A stretch of 64,000 nt of DNA from Ampelocalamus luodianensis (lineage: Eukaryota > Streptophyta > Magnoliopsida > Poales > Poaceae). The stretch spans positions 7,192,001 through 7,256,000 of the forward strand of contig CM070633.1 of the NCBI GenBank assembly GCA_036346255.1, written 5' to 3'. This document shows, piece by piece, positions 36,961 through 49,008 of this stretch; positions within the stretch are counted from its first letter, which is position 1; the number at the start of each line of letters is the position of its first letter. Position numbers and translations under genes: made by a program. The notes beneath the pieces are model-generated. The model searched no databases. It had not been told where the DNA came from and saw only the letters and a program-made list of their open reading frames with translations.

Positions 36961-38829
36961 CCGTGTTTTGAGCACCGAGCACATGTTAAGCTCTGTTGTA
37001 GCCAATAGATGTTAGTCTAGGATTCAATTTCTAGTTTCTAATTGCATTGAGTAGTTGCCCCTAACGACAGTAGCATTGCCGACAACCTCGCCGTCGCTCC
37101 GCCGCCTGGTCCATCTACCACCGCGCCGTCGTAGCCATTAGAGCCGTCGTAGCCATTAGGGTCGCCGAGACTTCACAACCCATTTTGCTAATAACGGGTG
37201 GTCGCCGGGGTCCCCTCCGCCGCCACTAAGCTTGCCCTCCAACTGGCCATGGCGCCTCTGCTCTCTCCTCTGTTGCGGTAGACGACGAGGGTGATTACGA
37301 CACATGGCAAGGTAATTAGTTAACGTTCTAGTTAACTAGTTAATATCGGTATGACATGTGGGCCCTTAGTAATCGGAAAACTAATTAAATTGTATTTAAA
37401 GTTTGAGTTTGTAACATGAGGGGCCCTTATTTAGTTTATTAGTGCGTAGACCTAATCTATATACCAAGCCATTGACATGTGGGCCCCATGGCACTGTGCG
37501 CCGTTGGGTGGACCGAGTGCATGTGGACCGCGGTCCCACTTGTCAATCTCTCGGTTTTTCTGAATAAAGAAAAAGAGAAAATAAATTAAAAACCGATGGA
37601 CCCTACTTGTGAGTCACAGAAGATTTTCTTAACTACAATAAAAAAAGAAAAGAAAATCCAATTGGACCCACCTGTCAGAATTTTCAGATTTTCGGGAATT
37701 TCTCTTGGGTCAAACTTTAGAGAGCTCATTCTCGCACGTTTTAAATCCAAATAATTTGATTTTGGTTTCTAAATTCATCTAAATTGAAGATCCTTCCATC
37801 AACACCAAAATAATAATTATTGGAGTTCATTGGAATTTATTTGAGTTATGTGCATTTATTCAAAGTTGTCGTTTTACCCTTAAATCGATCCCAACGCCAC
37901 CGAAATCATCGTCACTGCTTCTAGATAAGACCAAGACCAAGTAATATCGATACTTGAGTAAGGCAAGTCCTAACAATTGATCATGTTGAACCTACTTTTC
38001 AAATGCAAAGTATTTCGTTTCAAAGTATTACATGCTTGCTAATTACTATTTATGAAATGCTATGTTAAAGGTTGATACCTAGCTATGAAAAATGTTGATT
38101 ATTATTATTTCTCCTCCTTGATTGTTGATAACCTCTTATAGCTTGTCACCCTAGGTTAATTATTACATTACTGAAACTTCCCTTTGTTAATCAATTATGA
38201 CTGTTGATTGTGCTTACACACTACTTAGTGGTTGAATTAAATATGACACAAACATTGCCATTACAAGAACTTAGGATATATCATGAATCGTAGTGTGGTA
38301 ACGTGGGTTACCACAACAAACAGGAAAATGTTATTTAAAATGGCCGAGACATGGGTGAGTGGTTTGGTTTGAGATCGGTGTAGAGGCATGCACGAGAGTT
38401 GGGTTTGTGGATTATCTCTCCTGAGTCGATTAAACACTGAATTAAGTGCTGCATTTCTAAACTACTAAGTCGTGCGACCACAACTCTAATATGGGATAGA
38501 ACTGACCAACTACTTAACTTAGTTTCCGGCATAAACCCCGCACACTGTGGCAATTCTATATATATAGAGAAGGGTCATGACTCCCTAACAACAAAGGGTC
38601 ACTCATTGAAAATGCGTCCGAACGGAGCATTCTGGGGGTGCCCCATAATGTTCATAGTCCTAGTGTTGAGTGATTCCTCGCCGGAGTGGATCGAGTGTTA
38701 GGACTAGGTATTGGAAAAGCATAGTTATGACCGTTTCCGTTCCACGTCCGAGGAAGCGTGTCATAGCCGATATTTTGAGTTGATCATATCTTGTGGGTAA
38801 AGCTGTACAACTTTTGTAGAGCGTATAAT

Positions 38830-38866
38830 ATATTCGAATAGCTGTGACCCTGGTTATGTGCATTGT
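38830..38866 (+). other. Shared LTR block, copy 3
   Basis: TATTCGAATA intact at 38831-38840; the hairpin has decayed (GTGACCCTGGTTATGTGC). Confidence 0.65.
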
Positions 38867-39405
38867 GTATAAAGCCTCACTTGGTTAGTTTTAATAAAAT
38901 GTGAACGGTGACATGTTAACAAAAAACTGGTTGTAGCAATGATGTAGGTGGATGAAACCTTAGGAGCAACTGTAGGTGGATGGAACCTTATTGAGATAAG
39001 GATTTCTTACACAAATGAAACGTTGGTTTTGAAGTAAAAAGAGTAAGTCATATATGTTTGGAGAATAATTAGATATTTCTATGCATTCGGCTATGGAAAC
39101 GATAAAGATGGCATTTACTAGGTTCTAACCCCAGTCGGTTGCCTATGACAATGCATGGAGGCCACGCTCTTGATGTTCTTTCACTGCTACTTTGGTACTT
39201 TGAACTATTTGGCATGTCAGCCTGTTCTTTAAACTTTGGTCTTAAGACCTATTCACCATGTTCTGTAATAATAATTAAGTATTGTTCATGTATGTGCTTG
39301 TGTGGATGCGATATTCGCCGAATGTTGTACCTTGTGAACTAGCTACTGATCATGAGACTAGCTCAGAATACACAGAGGGTCTAGATGCAAATCCGAGTCC
39401 CCACA

Positions 39406-39759
39406 ACCTCTTGGTGGTTACTGTGTCACCTTGTCATCTCGGTAGTGTCCACAAGGAGCGGTGACTGCGGACCGCAGCATCACTGACCGGATTGCACCAC
39501 CGAGGCAGCCTGACCTGCACTGGTCTTGCATCGTGACCCGATGTGCTACGGCAGAGTCCACGTTCATGAGGCACGCGCACGCTCTGGTCTGTGGCACGAC
39601 CATGCTACCATCAAATAGGTGAATAGGGTTGCTGCTAGCGGAGAAAGGGACGGACAATCTATCGGGTGGAGTTTGAGACAAATTGAGGGGATCCACACCC
39701 ATATAGCACGGTATATTAGGGATGTCAAATGAGTCTGAATTATCTGTTTTATTCGGCTT
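39406..39759. other. Spacer between a forward and a reverse LTR
   Basis: GC-rich, with a 94-codon reverse ORF (39418-39702) of no recognisable family. This could be internal sequence of either neighbouring element. Confidence 0.35.
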
Positions 39760-40693
39760 CTAAATTGGACCCAGACTTTAAATTCCCGAAGCCGTCATGT
39801 GTGTACCGTACTAGTCTCATAATCAGTGGCTAGTACATACATCCACAACATTGATAATCACATTAATACATTATGCATACAACATGAAACAAATATATGA
39901 CATTAAACTTAAGCGTTTATACGACAAGTATATATTACATGGCAAACCGGCCGAATTAAAACACAAGTATCAAGAGTAATAGCGGAAGCAAAGCAAGTAA
40001 GACCCAAAAGTCTAGCGGTATGCCCATCCATAACCTCAGGCAACCGACAAGGACAAGACTCTAGCAAGATCCTTCCCCATACCATCTGGTACTGGGAGCG
40101 AAGAAAGCGTCGTCCGGAATCGGCTAATCCTTGTACTCTGATCACCTATTTAAGTAAAATTGAATACATTTTGTACTTAGCAAGACTTGTAGTGTATCAC
40201 AACATAATTATAAATGCAAGGCTATCAAAGGATGAGGCTCTACACTACAAATAATTTTCTGCATTAAGCAAGTTTAATTTGTAATATCGATATGTAGTAA
40301 TTTACAGTGAAAATTTTAAAGAGCAATTGACTGATAATGAAATAACAAGTAGGTAACATAACATTTGTTAATTCACAACCCTCATCGATTGTGATCATCA
40401 TTTCATTCTCATCCATAGACATAGCACTCAAGTTAACAATAACAAACCATCCTGACACTTTCCAACATAACCAGTTTTGCAAAAATAGAGACTATACCAG
40501 GCGAAATGACGCTAACCACGCTAATGACCATGAGCACGGCTATTTAAACAAATTTACACTCTATAGAGGTGTACAAACTTACCCACACGATACAAGCTCT
40601 CTAGTTTGTTTGGCATTCGTCGATACCACCTCTCATAACACGTTAGTAAGCAGTATAGAGTCCGCAACGAAGCCTTTACATCGCCTAGACCTA
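39760..40693 (-). mobile_element. Reverse-strand LTR fragment
   Basis: Its start (GGACCCAGACTTTAAATTCC...) aligns with the 3' ends of neighbouring reverse LTRs. Near 40535-40600 it has a decayed block (CACGGCTATTTAAACAAA) and ACTCTATAGAGGTGTACAAACTTACCC-type context. It is cut at 40693 by the solo LTR. What follows that LTR (43873-44083) does not clearly continue it. Confidence 0.6.
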
Positions 40694-41397
40694 TGTCGGG
40701 ACCCAAAATATGATTCAGGAACCCTCTATATATTTTGAACTAGTCCCAGATCAGTAGCTAGCTCACACAGAAACAGGTGATGAAATACCATCCATTTATT
40801 CGATTTAACTAAAAAGATCTCAAAGTAACAGATAATAGTAATAACTGGACCTTATGGTCAATATTTACTTAACTTACCACGCAGGGCTAAAGAAACAAAT
40901 GTACTCTTACAGTGGAATGAAACTCTTGAAAAGGTCAATGAACATGCCCACAAGTAATCGAGTGGAGAACACATCCTAATCCGCAAAACCTTCCTAGTAC
41001 TCCTGAGTGAAGAACTCCTGAGCAGCTTGATATTCTTCAACTGAATCACAGAAATTGAAGCTGTGAGCATATAAAGCACTCAGCAAGTCATGGGGAAATG
41101 TATGCAAATAGTATTCATGCAAGGCTTGAACAAATGTTAGTTGTATGGTTCTTTTGCATAAAGCAGCATTGACGATAAATACAATAAATAAATTAAAATG
41201 CGTAATAGAAAAACCATAATAAGTAAGTAAATAATTTTCTTTGAAACAACTAGTGAACTTCCCATTCACTTCCCAAGACAAGCTACCAAGTAAATTACCC
41301 ATTCACCAAACGAACATTATATTCATCAAGTGAACTTCCCATTCACACCAGACACATTTTATAAAGAAACTCTACCTCTCATGTGAAATCCCCGAGC

Positions 41398-41430
41398 ACG
41401 TCTATAACCGCGGATACGGCTATTCGAATA
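41398..41430 (-). other. Shared LTR block, copy 4
   Basis: TATTCGAATA at 41421-41430; the adjacent stem is weakened (GTCTATAACCGCGGATAC). Confidence 0.7.
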
Positions 41431-42632
41431 GTTTTTAACACTCTGCACAGATTGTACAACTTTACTTACAAGAGATAATCAAATTATAATATCTGCTCAC
41501 ATATTTCCGTAGGTGTGCGACTAAAAGATCATCATAAGGCCTTTACAAAGCTCCTTCTTAACCCAGTTTTGCTCGCTAAGGTTTCAACATTGAATGTCTA
41601 ACCAACCAGATAGGGCCCCTCTTGCGCCATTGTGAGTACATTCCTTGTAACTCACACTTCCAAGACAGAACCAGAATTAAGACATTGCTAATTAGTTAGC
41701 CAGGTCTCGCCCATACAGGACATATGGTTGCACGGTTAAGGCCCAGTTCAATGGCGCACAAGACTAAGTCCTGGACCAGTTAATTAGGCAAGTCTACCAC
41801 AAACCCACAACGTGTTAATCCACACCCTCAATCCACAACTACTCGCCCAAGCGAAAATTATTTTGTTTAACCAAAACCAATGACATACCCTGCCATGGTA
41901 CATAATTTTTATCAATAGTGGTTAACCACCACGATTCCATATTTTATTAAGTCAATATTAATCATTATGACACATGTGATAATGAACCCATTATAACTAA
42001 GCTGAACTAAGCATCAATACGATACCCATGTTGGTGACACAAATATGTCCAACTAAAATTATCCATGCTATGGTGACAACGGATTTATGTCATTCAAATA
42101 TTCAATGGAGGCATAATGACAACAGGTGATAGCTAATCCCAAATCATTTTGTATAAAGAGAGCATGCAGTTGTATAAAACAATATACTTATGAAATTATA
42201 GGTTCAATATGATCAAAGGACCATGACTTACCTTGGAATAAATCCTGGGATTGATCTTGATGTACTCCTCCTTGTTCAAAACTTCTTGAAGTATCAATGT
42301 CTACTCGCAAACAAGACAAACCAAATAAATAAATAACAGAGAGGAAACAAACCCCAGAATTAAATAAAAATCTCAGATAAATAGAGCTCGAATTTAGATA
42401 AATTTAGAAATTTGAATGGGCTTAGTCAGAGTTCGAATGAGGAAGATATGGGCTCTGGAAGATCAAAACCCTAAAGAAATACTCAAAAAGGAGTTTTGAG
42501 TACTGTTTATCGAGCATTGTACATCGAGTACTGTTCCACCAGTACTATTTCATGAGTAATGTTCTATGAGTACTGTTCACAGCTTTCGACTACATGCGTT
42601 CGAAAGGAAGTTTTGACTACTGTTCGGAAGGA

Positions 42633-42776
42633 GGCTACGACTACCTGGTCATAGGAGGTTACGATTGCCTAATCGTAGAAGGCTATGACTACCTGGTCGA
42701 CGGGGTTACAATTGCCTAGTCGAAGAAGATTATGACTACCTGGTCGTAGAGGAGTTTCAACCACCTAGTCGTAGAA
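42633..42776. repeat. Minisatellite, three units of 47-49 bp
   Basis: Units at 42633-42680, 42681-42727 and 42728-42776 share TATGACTACCTGGTCG and a TGCCTAGTCG/CACCTAGTCG half, so each unit is itself built of two related halves. Confidence 0.8.
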
Positions 42777-43182
42777 GGAGGTTCGACCACGCGTTAGGCT
42801 TAGGTCCCCTTGGTCGACGGCGAATGGCAGGGCTTCGTCGGTGATGAGTGGTACCAACGAGTGCCTGACACTATTGCGAACTCATTGGTGCACTTATGAG
42901 TGCTTGAGGACAACGATGGTGGACGACGACGAGGTTTTGGCGGTGGAGAGGTATGGGCGTTTGTCGAGAAACGCTTCGACGACGCAGAGATGTTCTGGAG
43001 GTAGCCCAAGCGACAATGAAGACGATGGTGAGGTCGATGATGACAAGGAAGCAATGTCGACGACGCAATTGAAGAATGAAGGACTTCAGGACAAAACCCT
43101 AAAAGCTTGACTCGACGCTAGGGCTTCGGAGGTGGAATAGATTGGGAATTCTGGACGAGGGCAACAAGGCGATCTCAGGGGC

Positions 43183-43190
43183 TATTTATA
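43183..43190 (-). promoter_or_regulatory. LTR TATA box
   Basis: Reverse-strand TATAAATA (forward TATTTATA), a textbook TATA word just upstream, in element sense, of the GC-rich section. Confidence 0.5.
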
Positions 43191-43872
43191 GGGTAGGATG
43201 AAGCTAAGATGGCGAGATGGCGACAGAGTTCAATTCGAAAACGCCGAGGAGATAAGGAAGTTCAAAGGGATTCAGAAGAAATATGGGGCAAAAATGGCTG
43301 CAGAGATATTAACGGATTTGGAAATCGTATCTCCGAGGGATTCTTCGGTTGGGAAAACCATTTGCCGAACGAAGCTTCCAGAAGGTAATAATGGCAAACG
43401 CAGGTGAAGGAAAGAGAAGAGTCCAGGTTAGGGACGATGAACAGTGCGCCTCGAGGGGCCCACAAGTCAGCGGGATAAGGAAACGGGTGTGGCTGGACTA
43501 CGCCGAAAAAGCAAGCGGACCAAGGAAATGGGTTGGGAAGTGGGATGGACTGGGTCAAGGCAAGGGAATTGAGCCCAAGGGCTGTTCTGAGATTTTAATT
43601 AGTTTTTCTTTTTATAAAATACAAAAAATACAAATGGTAACTGGAAAAATAGCAAATGCACTCTGAAAAATTCTAGAAAAATCTAAAAAATATATCCAAG
43701 CACATAGAATCCAAATAAAATAATTTTGATAATAGTTGATGTTGGCATTTAATCATATTAAATTGTTTTTGATTTTAGAAAATCTAGATTAAGCTTTGAC
43801 TTTAACAGAAAAATTCAAATGGTTATTTTTATTCTTTAAGCTTCGAAACAATCCAAATTTTGGGATGTTACA

Positions 43873-44083
43873 ACCGAACCTTGCACTAGCCTCGACGAAT
43901 GAAAACTCTAACTTCACCTAGGTACACCTCCATCTCAGTGAGGCCTTCACCGTTGTGTCAGCAAGCTTTGTCCCCGACACCTTGGTGAAGGGAGCCTCAT
44001 CAAGCAGACCTACTCGGATATGCTCGCACTACTGTGGTCTACAAACATGCAATGCTAGACCTAGACAAATTAATTAGCTAAGA
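43873..44083. other. Short unassigned stretch
   Basis: About 210 bp between two reverse LTRs; no feature recognised. Confidence 0.4.
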
Positions 44084-44457
44084 TGTCAGGATCCAAAATT
44101 ACAATCCTGGACCCTCTGTGTATACTGCACTAGTCCAGGATCACGCTAGTGCACACAGTGGTAACATCGATGAAATATCATTTCCATATACAAAGATGAC
44201 TAATAAATAGACAAATAACAACAAATATCAGAGTAAAGACCTTAAGGTCAAAGCTTACAATTAATGCCTCAGAAGACGAATAGCTCAATGAAGCTGCAGC
44301 GGAACGAAACGGAATAACTTCAGTGAAGCCCATCCATATGCCCACAGGCAATCGGCTGGGGTGCGCGACCTAGTTCTCCTTAATCGTTGAAGTAGACCTT
44401 GTTGACCGACGATTCCTCCACTTCTGTAGATTTGGGCGCAAGTTTTACAACAGGCGT

Positions 44458-44475
44458 GAGTACACAACCGTACTC
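44458..44475 (-). other. LTR stem-loop GAGTAC/GTACTC
   Basis: Stem 44458-44463 with 44470-44475, loop ACAACC, followed by GCAAG. Confidence 0.65.
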
Positions 44476-44750
44476 GCAAGTCATACCATAGAATGCAATG
44501 TATAGATGCAGGCTTATTCCGAAGGAAATGGCTTCTGTGGTTATTTTGCAGAAATACAACATTTGCAATTGAATATGAATAATAGATTGAAACATGAAGT
44601 AAAACAAATAGACAATACTAATTTAACATTTGTTTTCACAAAGACACGTAGCCTAATCAAATTGTTTTACACAGCCATATGACTTAAATCATACAGCTGT
44701 CCCTTCCCAATTATTTTATGAAAATCTACCCCTCGTGTGAAATCCCCGAG

Positions 44751-44785
44751 CATGTCCATGACCGCGGACGCGGCTATTCGAATAG
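44751..44785 (-). other. Shared LTR block, copy 5
   Basis: TATTCGAATA at 44775-44784; stem CATGTCCA with GGACGCG and loop TGACCG-type sequence on the forward strand. Confidence 0.75.
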
Positions 44786-45101
44786 ATTGTTTAACACTCT
44801 GCAGAGGTTGTACACTTTACCCACAAGATGCAATCAACTGGATCATAGCTGATCACAACAAAACCTTTCAGAAACTTCATCTCAACATTGACATTCCCGA
44901 TGTGCTTACAAGCCGCCAGACCAACCCACAAAGAAAGCCAGTCCGACACACACTGCTGGACAGGGATGCGGCGAACCGTCCCGTGATTTGCACCCAAACA
45001 CAGCGGTACACACCTCCACCCTGTCACGAAGCCTAACATATCCACTTGAACATCAATGCCAAGAATCCATAACCTACTAAGTTAGGCCCGTCCCATCAGG
45101 C

Positions 45102-45384
45102 ATGTGGTCGTACAGCAAGACTCAGTTCAATGGTGCACAAAGTTAAGTCCTTAATTGACCAAGGCAAGACTTCCATTTTCTAACTATGTCACAAAGATTA
45201 TCATTCCCATTCACACAGTCCACCATATCACACAGTATCCACCACTTGCCTTAGTCCAAATCCTTTACCACCCAGTTGGTTTAGTGCAACACATGCTATC
45301 ACAAAGTAATAACACATAGCACACACAGTTTTATCACAAAATTCTATAATCACTTGGTCAAATTTATAATTGCAACTCAGGTGA
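45102..45384. repeat. Direct repeat, left copy (283 bp)
   Basis: Matches 46182-46463 but with more substitutions relative to 54196-54478 than that copy has. Confidence 0.85.
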
Positions 45385-46178
45385 TGATGAACCCGAAGGT
45401 CCGATTGTTGGCCCAATCTTTCGATGAGAACGATAAGTTCGGTAGGCGTCGCTCAACTCTCACGATCCTGGCTACGAACACGCAAGGTTCAAAACCACGC
45501 AATCGCTGAACTGATTGACAAGTCGTTATCAACCGTGCACGAATACCTGGATGACCCGACCACGAAGGTCGATTCCTCCATACACCGAAGAAGCACGCAA
45601 GGAAAAGATAAAGCAATCTGAAATTGCAAATATGAATTGAAATATTGAATTGAGTTGGGATTCTGAAGCGGTATTATGGTTGGTCTAGTCGACACAAGCC
45701 AATACACGAAGTTGCAACAGGGCTAACTTTTAACTAAACAAAATCCAGGAAAACTAGAGGGGGTGCGGCCTCCTCAAATAGGGAACGAGGAGCCACAAAT
45801 CTAAAGGAACTAGCGGGGAGGGACTAATCTTGTCGGTTACTGTTCACATGAACAGTAACCACACCTCTAGGTGGGCCGTCGGCATATGGGACAAGTTGAG
45901 TTCGATTACAAAGCCCTGATTGGCCCAAATAGGTGATATGACGCCTTCTTTAGATGATTGCAATCAGTCCAAAATGAATTTGAAGGTGAGGCCAGATCCG
46001 TTGAAAAGAGGAGGAAACAAGCTTTCAATCAAGTACCCGTGGACCTCCAACGGACTATGTATGTGAAAGTTATGCCTATTTAAAGTTGGTGCTATCAAGC
46101 TGATTCCGAACTGATCTGACCAAAATGTATCCAGCTTGGCACATGCAATAGCACCATAGCTTATAGACATAATACCAT
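45385..46178 (-). mobile_element. CRM-type LTR fragment, reverse strand
   Basis: The forward edge TGATGAACCCG is the complement of a CRM LTR 3' end. The reverse strand then follows the same order as 16063-16967: CTCATCGAAAGAT, GGATCGTGAGAGTT, TTCAGCGATTGC and CATAACTTTCACATA. The LTR 5' end (TGATGAGG) is missing, so this is a truncated copy from a different family member than the element at 16063. Confidence 0.8.
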
Positions 46179-46181
46179 GGT

Positions 46182-46463
46182 ATGTGGTCGTACAACAAGG
46201 CTCAGTTCAATAGCGCACAAAGTTAAGTCCTTAATTGACCAAGGCAAGACTTCCATTTTCTAACTATGTCACAAAGATTATCATTCCCATTCACACAGTC
46301 TACCATATCACACAATATCCACCACTTGCCTCAGTCCAAATCCGTTACCACCCAGTTGGTTTAGTGCAACACATGCTATCACAAAGTAATAACACATAGC
46401 ACACACAGTTTATCACAAAGTTCCATAATCACTTAGTCAAATTTATAATTGCAACTCAGGTGA
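46182..46463. repeat. Direct repeat, right copy (282 bp)
   Basis: Begins ATGTGGTCGTACAACAAGG and ends CAACTCAGGTGAT. It is nearly the same as the corresponding part of the other LTR (54196-54478). Confidence 0.85.
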
Positions 46464-47392
46464 TGATGATGACTCGTTGCATGGCTAAGCAATCTACTCG
46501 TACTAACCAACCCACGTTGGTAATACCATAGCACCAACTAAATATGAACCAATCTAGGGTGACAAAAGATTATAACATACAATAGACAAAGTGGATATAA
46601 CAAATTGGATTAATAGCTAAACCCAAAAGCATTTAAATAAATAATTAAAGTAGAATGCAATACTTTGAAACAAAGTAATTTGAAAGCTGGGATTCAATAT
46701 GATCAAAGGTATAACTTGCCTTTCTATAGCAATGATGATCTTATTTTATCTTCAATCTTCTACTTGCTTGATCTTCACTCCTTTCTGACGATTCCGGACT
46801 TCAGTGCCTAACGAGAAAGAAAAAGAAAACAAACTAAATTCAAAAGACAAATCAAATAAACTTCAAATTGAAATTGAATGGTACTGGAAGATAGGTATTG
46901 AATTTAGATGAATTTAGAAACTTGAATAGGTTCAATCGGAATTCGGATGAAGAAGATATGGCTCTCGGAAGATTGAAATTCACATGAAATGGTGAAAAAG
47001 CTCTACGGAATATTCACAGAATATTCTATTCCGAAAATATTAGAAAATGGCTGAGTGTATGATAGGTGGGACCGACTGGTATTTATGGATTTCTAGAATT
47101 AAAATAATTCCAGAAATAAGGTAGAGAGAGTGACAAGTGGAACCAATAAGATAAAATGATTTTTTAAGAATTAAATTAATTCCCAAAAATATGATTAGGG
47201 GTTGACATGTGGGCCACTGGTCTATGGACCTGGTCCACAGAGATATGCTAGTCCACGCTGGACCAAGCTCATGAACTAGGGTTGACCAAGAGTTGATCAC
47301 TGATATGCGGGACCCACATGTAAGAGAGAGAAATAATCGAGTTTTAATTAGGAGGATGACATGTGGGGTCAACATGTAGGTGATATATATAT

Positions 47393-47393
<1 letters not shown>

Positions 47394-47481
<88 letters not shown>
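47394..47481. repeat. (TA)n microsatellite
   Basis: About 40 units. The other LTR has only about 10 units at 55336-55355. Confidence 0.95.
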
Positions 47482-47484
<3 letters not shown>

Positions 47485-48560
47485 ATGGCAAAGGGTCCAC
47501 ATGGAAGTGAGAGAAGATATTTATTTTCTTGCTTGACATAGAGAAAGAAAGACATAGACAAGAGCAACCAGAAGCACATGCTCTGGACAACAGGTTAGTA
47601 CAACAGAGGGAAACAAAGACAACAGTGGACACAGGGCTGCTGGCCTGGTTCATGGCGCAAGGCATTGACAGCAAAGAGGTGACAAAGATTTGGTACTTAG
47701 AAGGTAAAGCAAAGAATAGAGCACTAACAGAGAGGGTACTTGGCTTGGATGTCAAGAGATAGCTGCTATGTGGCACAGAGATTGGATGGCAAGAATTAGA
47801 CAAAAGGGCAATCAACAGAGAAGAATAACAGAGAAAGTCAGAGAAGAAACAACATAACAGAACCTGTTCATTCGCATGGAGGCAGCCCATGGCAAAGCAA
47901 AGGGGAGAAAGAGTCAATAGAGAGAACACCACAGCAGAGGGGCTCGGCCGGTTTTGGCGCATGGCGTCGGCGGCATCAATTTTCCTGGCATTGCGATGGA
48001 AAGCAAGGAGAGAAATAATGAAGAGAAGGATCAACTTAGGAGATGCATGCACTTGGATTGCTGGATTGGATGGCATAGAATCATACAATAGAAGAACCAC
48101 GTTCTGGACAATCAACGAACGAAGCAACAGAGAGATGAAACGCAATAGTGCACATGCATGAACAAAGCGCGACGGGTGACCGGCGCCGAGGCGACGAGCA
48201 GCGCGAAGGGCAAACGGAAAGGAAACGACGAGCCGGACGCGATGGCGTGGTCGGATTTGGGAAAAACTCACCGAGGAAGCGAGCAACGCGATGAGCACGG
48301 TTTGGCTTTAATGGCCGACGGTGCTCCGGCGATCTTCGGGCGAAGTGGATAGAACCATGACGTAGGGGGCGACGACGCGAAGCCAAAGCCACAGACAGTT
48401 CGGCCGGCGGACGTCGGACGAAGGCGCAGTTTGTCGGAGAAGACCTTCGGTTGGATCTCGGTTTTTTGGAGATTGCGACAAAAATAGATCGGTTTGGAGG
48501 AAACCAAATGAGGGGATTGGAAGAGGAGATCAAGATGGACGCGTGGGCGCAAGCCGTTCG

Positions 48561-48570
48561 CTTTTATATG
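48561..48570 (-). promoter_or_regulatory. Putative LTR TATA box
   Basis: CATATAAAAG on the reverse strand, conserved in the partner LTR at 56391-56400. Confidence 0.5.
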
Positions 48571-48990
48571 CACCGTAGAGAAAGATATGGAATTTGGAAG
48601 GTTTCAGTTCGTTACGTATACGTTCTGGATTGCATTCGTTCGGCCAGAGGTGGCAGATGAACAGTACCATGTGATTCACTGTAGCACATGGCAGGAGAGA
48701 GAAAAGACTGATTTTCGGAATTAAAATAAAAGGCTGCAAATCAAGGAGATCAAATAAATAGCAAACAAATCCGAAAAAATATCATAAAATACCCTAAAAT
48801 TCCTTGAAAGACAAAGAAGCCAAATAACACAAGTTTTTATTTAATTAATGTTTATATTAGTCAAATTAAATATTTTTAATTTAGGAAAATTCTCAATTAA
48901 GCTTTATTAATTCAAATAAAATTGGTGAAATTTTCCAGGGACCTAAACTACTCAAAAGATTTTTGAAAAGTAATATTTTGGGACGTTACA

Positions 48991-49008
48991 AACCTCCCCC
49001 TCTTAAAG
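48991..49008 (-). other. Polypurine tract of the large element
   Basis: The reverse strand reads AAGAGGGGGAGGTT directly before the LTR start TGTAACGTCCC. Confidence 0.88.

Larger units (their letters stand above)
36036..39405 (+). mobile_element. Forward LTR, about 3.4 kb
   Basis: Starts TGTAACGGTCT and ends GAGTCCCCACA after CACAGAGGGTCT, matching other family ends. The flanks TAGTG and ACCTC differ, so it is either one end of a lost element or rearranged. It contains degenerate tandem units with GGTGAG starts (36474-36960), GTGGGCCC near 37350 and 37480, and the shared block at 38830-38866. No PBS follows. Confidence 0.7.
40694..43872 (-). mobile_element. Solo LTR, 3,179 bp, reverse strand
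   Basis: Forward edges are TGTCGGGACCC and GGGATGTTACA. Flanking 5-mers ACCTA (40689-40693) and ACCGA (43873-43877) differ by one base, consistent with an aged target duplication. It contains the shared block (41398-41430), a minisatellite (42633-42776), a GC-rich part (42790-43130) and a reverse-strand TATAAATA at 43183-43190. No PBS, PPT or coding region. Confidence 0.82.
44084..48990 (-). repeat. 3' LTR of the large element, with an insertion
   Basis: Forward edges TGTCAGGATCC and GGACGTTACA; 4,907 bp. Against the other LTR it has an extra CRM-type LTR fragment (45385-46178), a 283-bp duplication and a much longer (TA)n. Reverse-strand CATATAAAAG at 48561-48570 is its TATA candidate. Confidence 0.85.

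Noticed and set aside
42633..42776. Possible CRISPR-like repeats
   Set aside because: Units are contiguous without unique spacers; a minisatellite in a plant LTR.
43198..43666. ORFs of 69 and 105 codons near 43.2-43.7 kb
   Set aside because: They lie within the reverse solo LTR, with no motif and biased composition.
47040..48298. ORFs of 179 and 309 codons on the reverse strand
   Set aside because: Opened by the (TA)n array, giving a Tyr-Ile run; the rest is LTR sequence.
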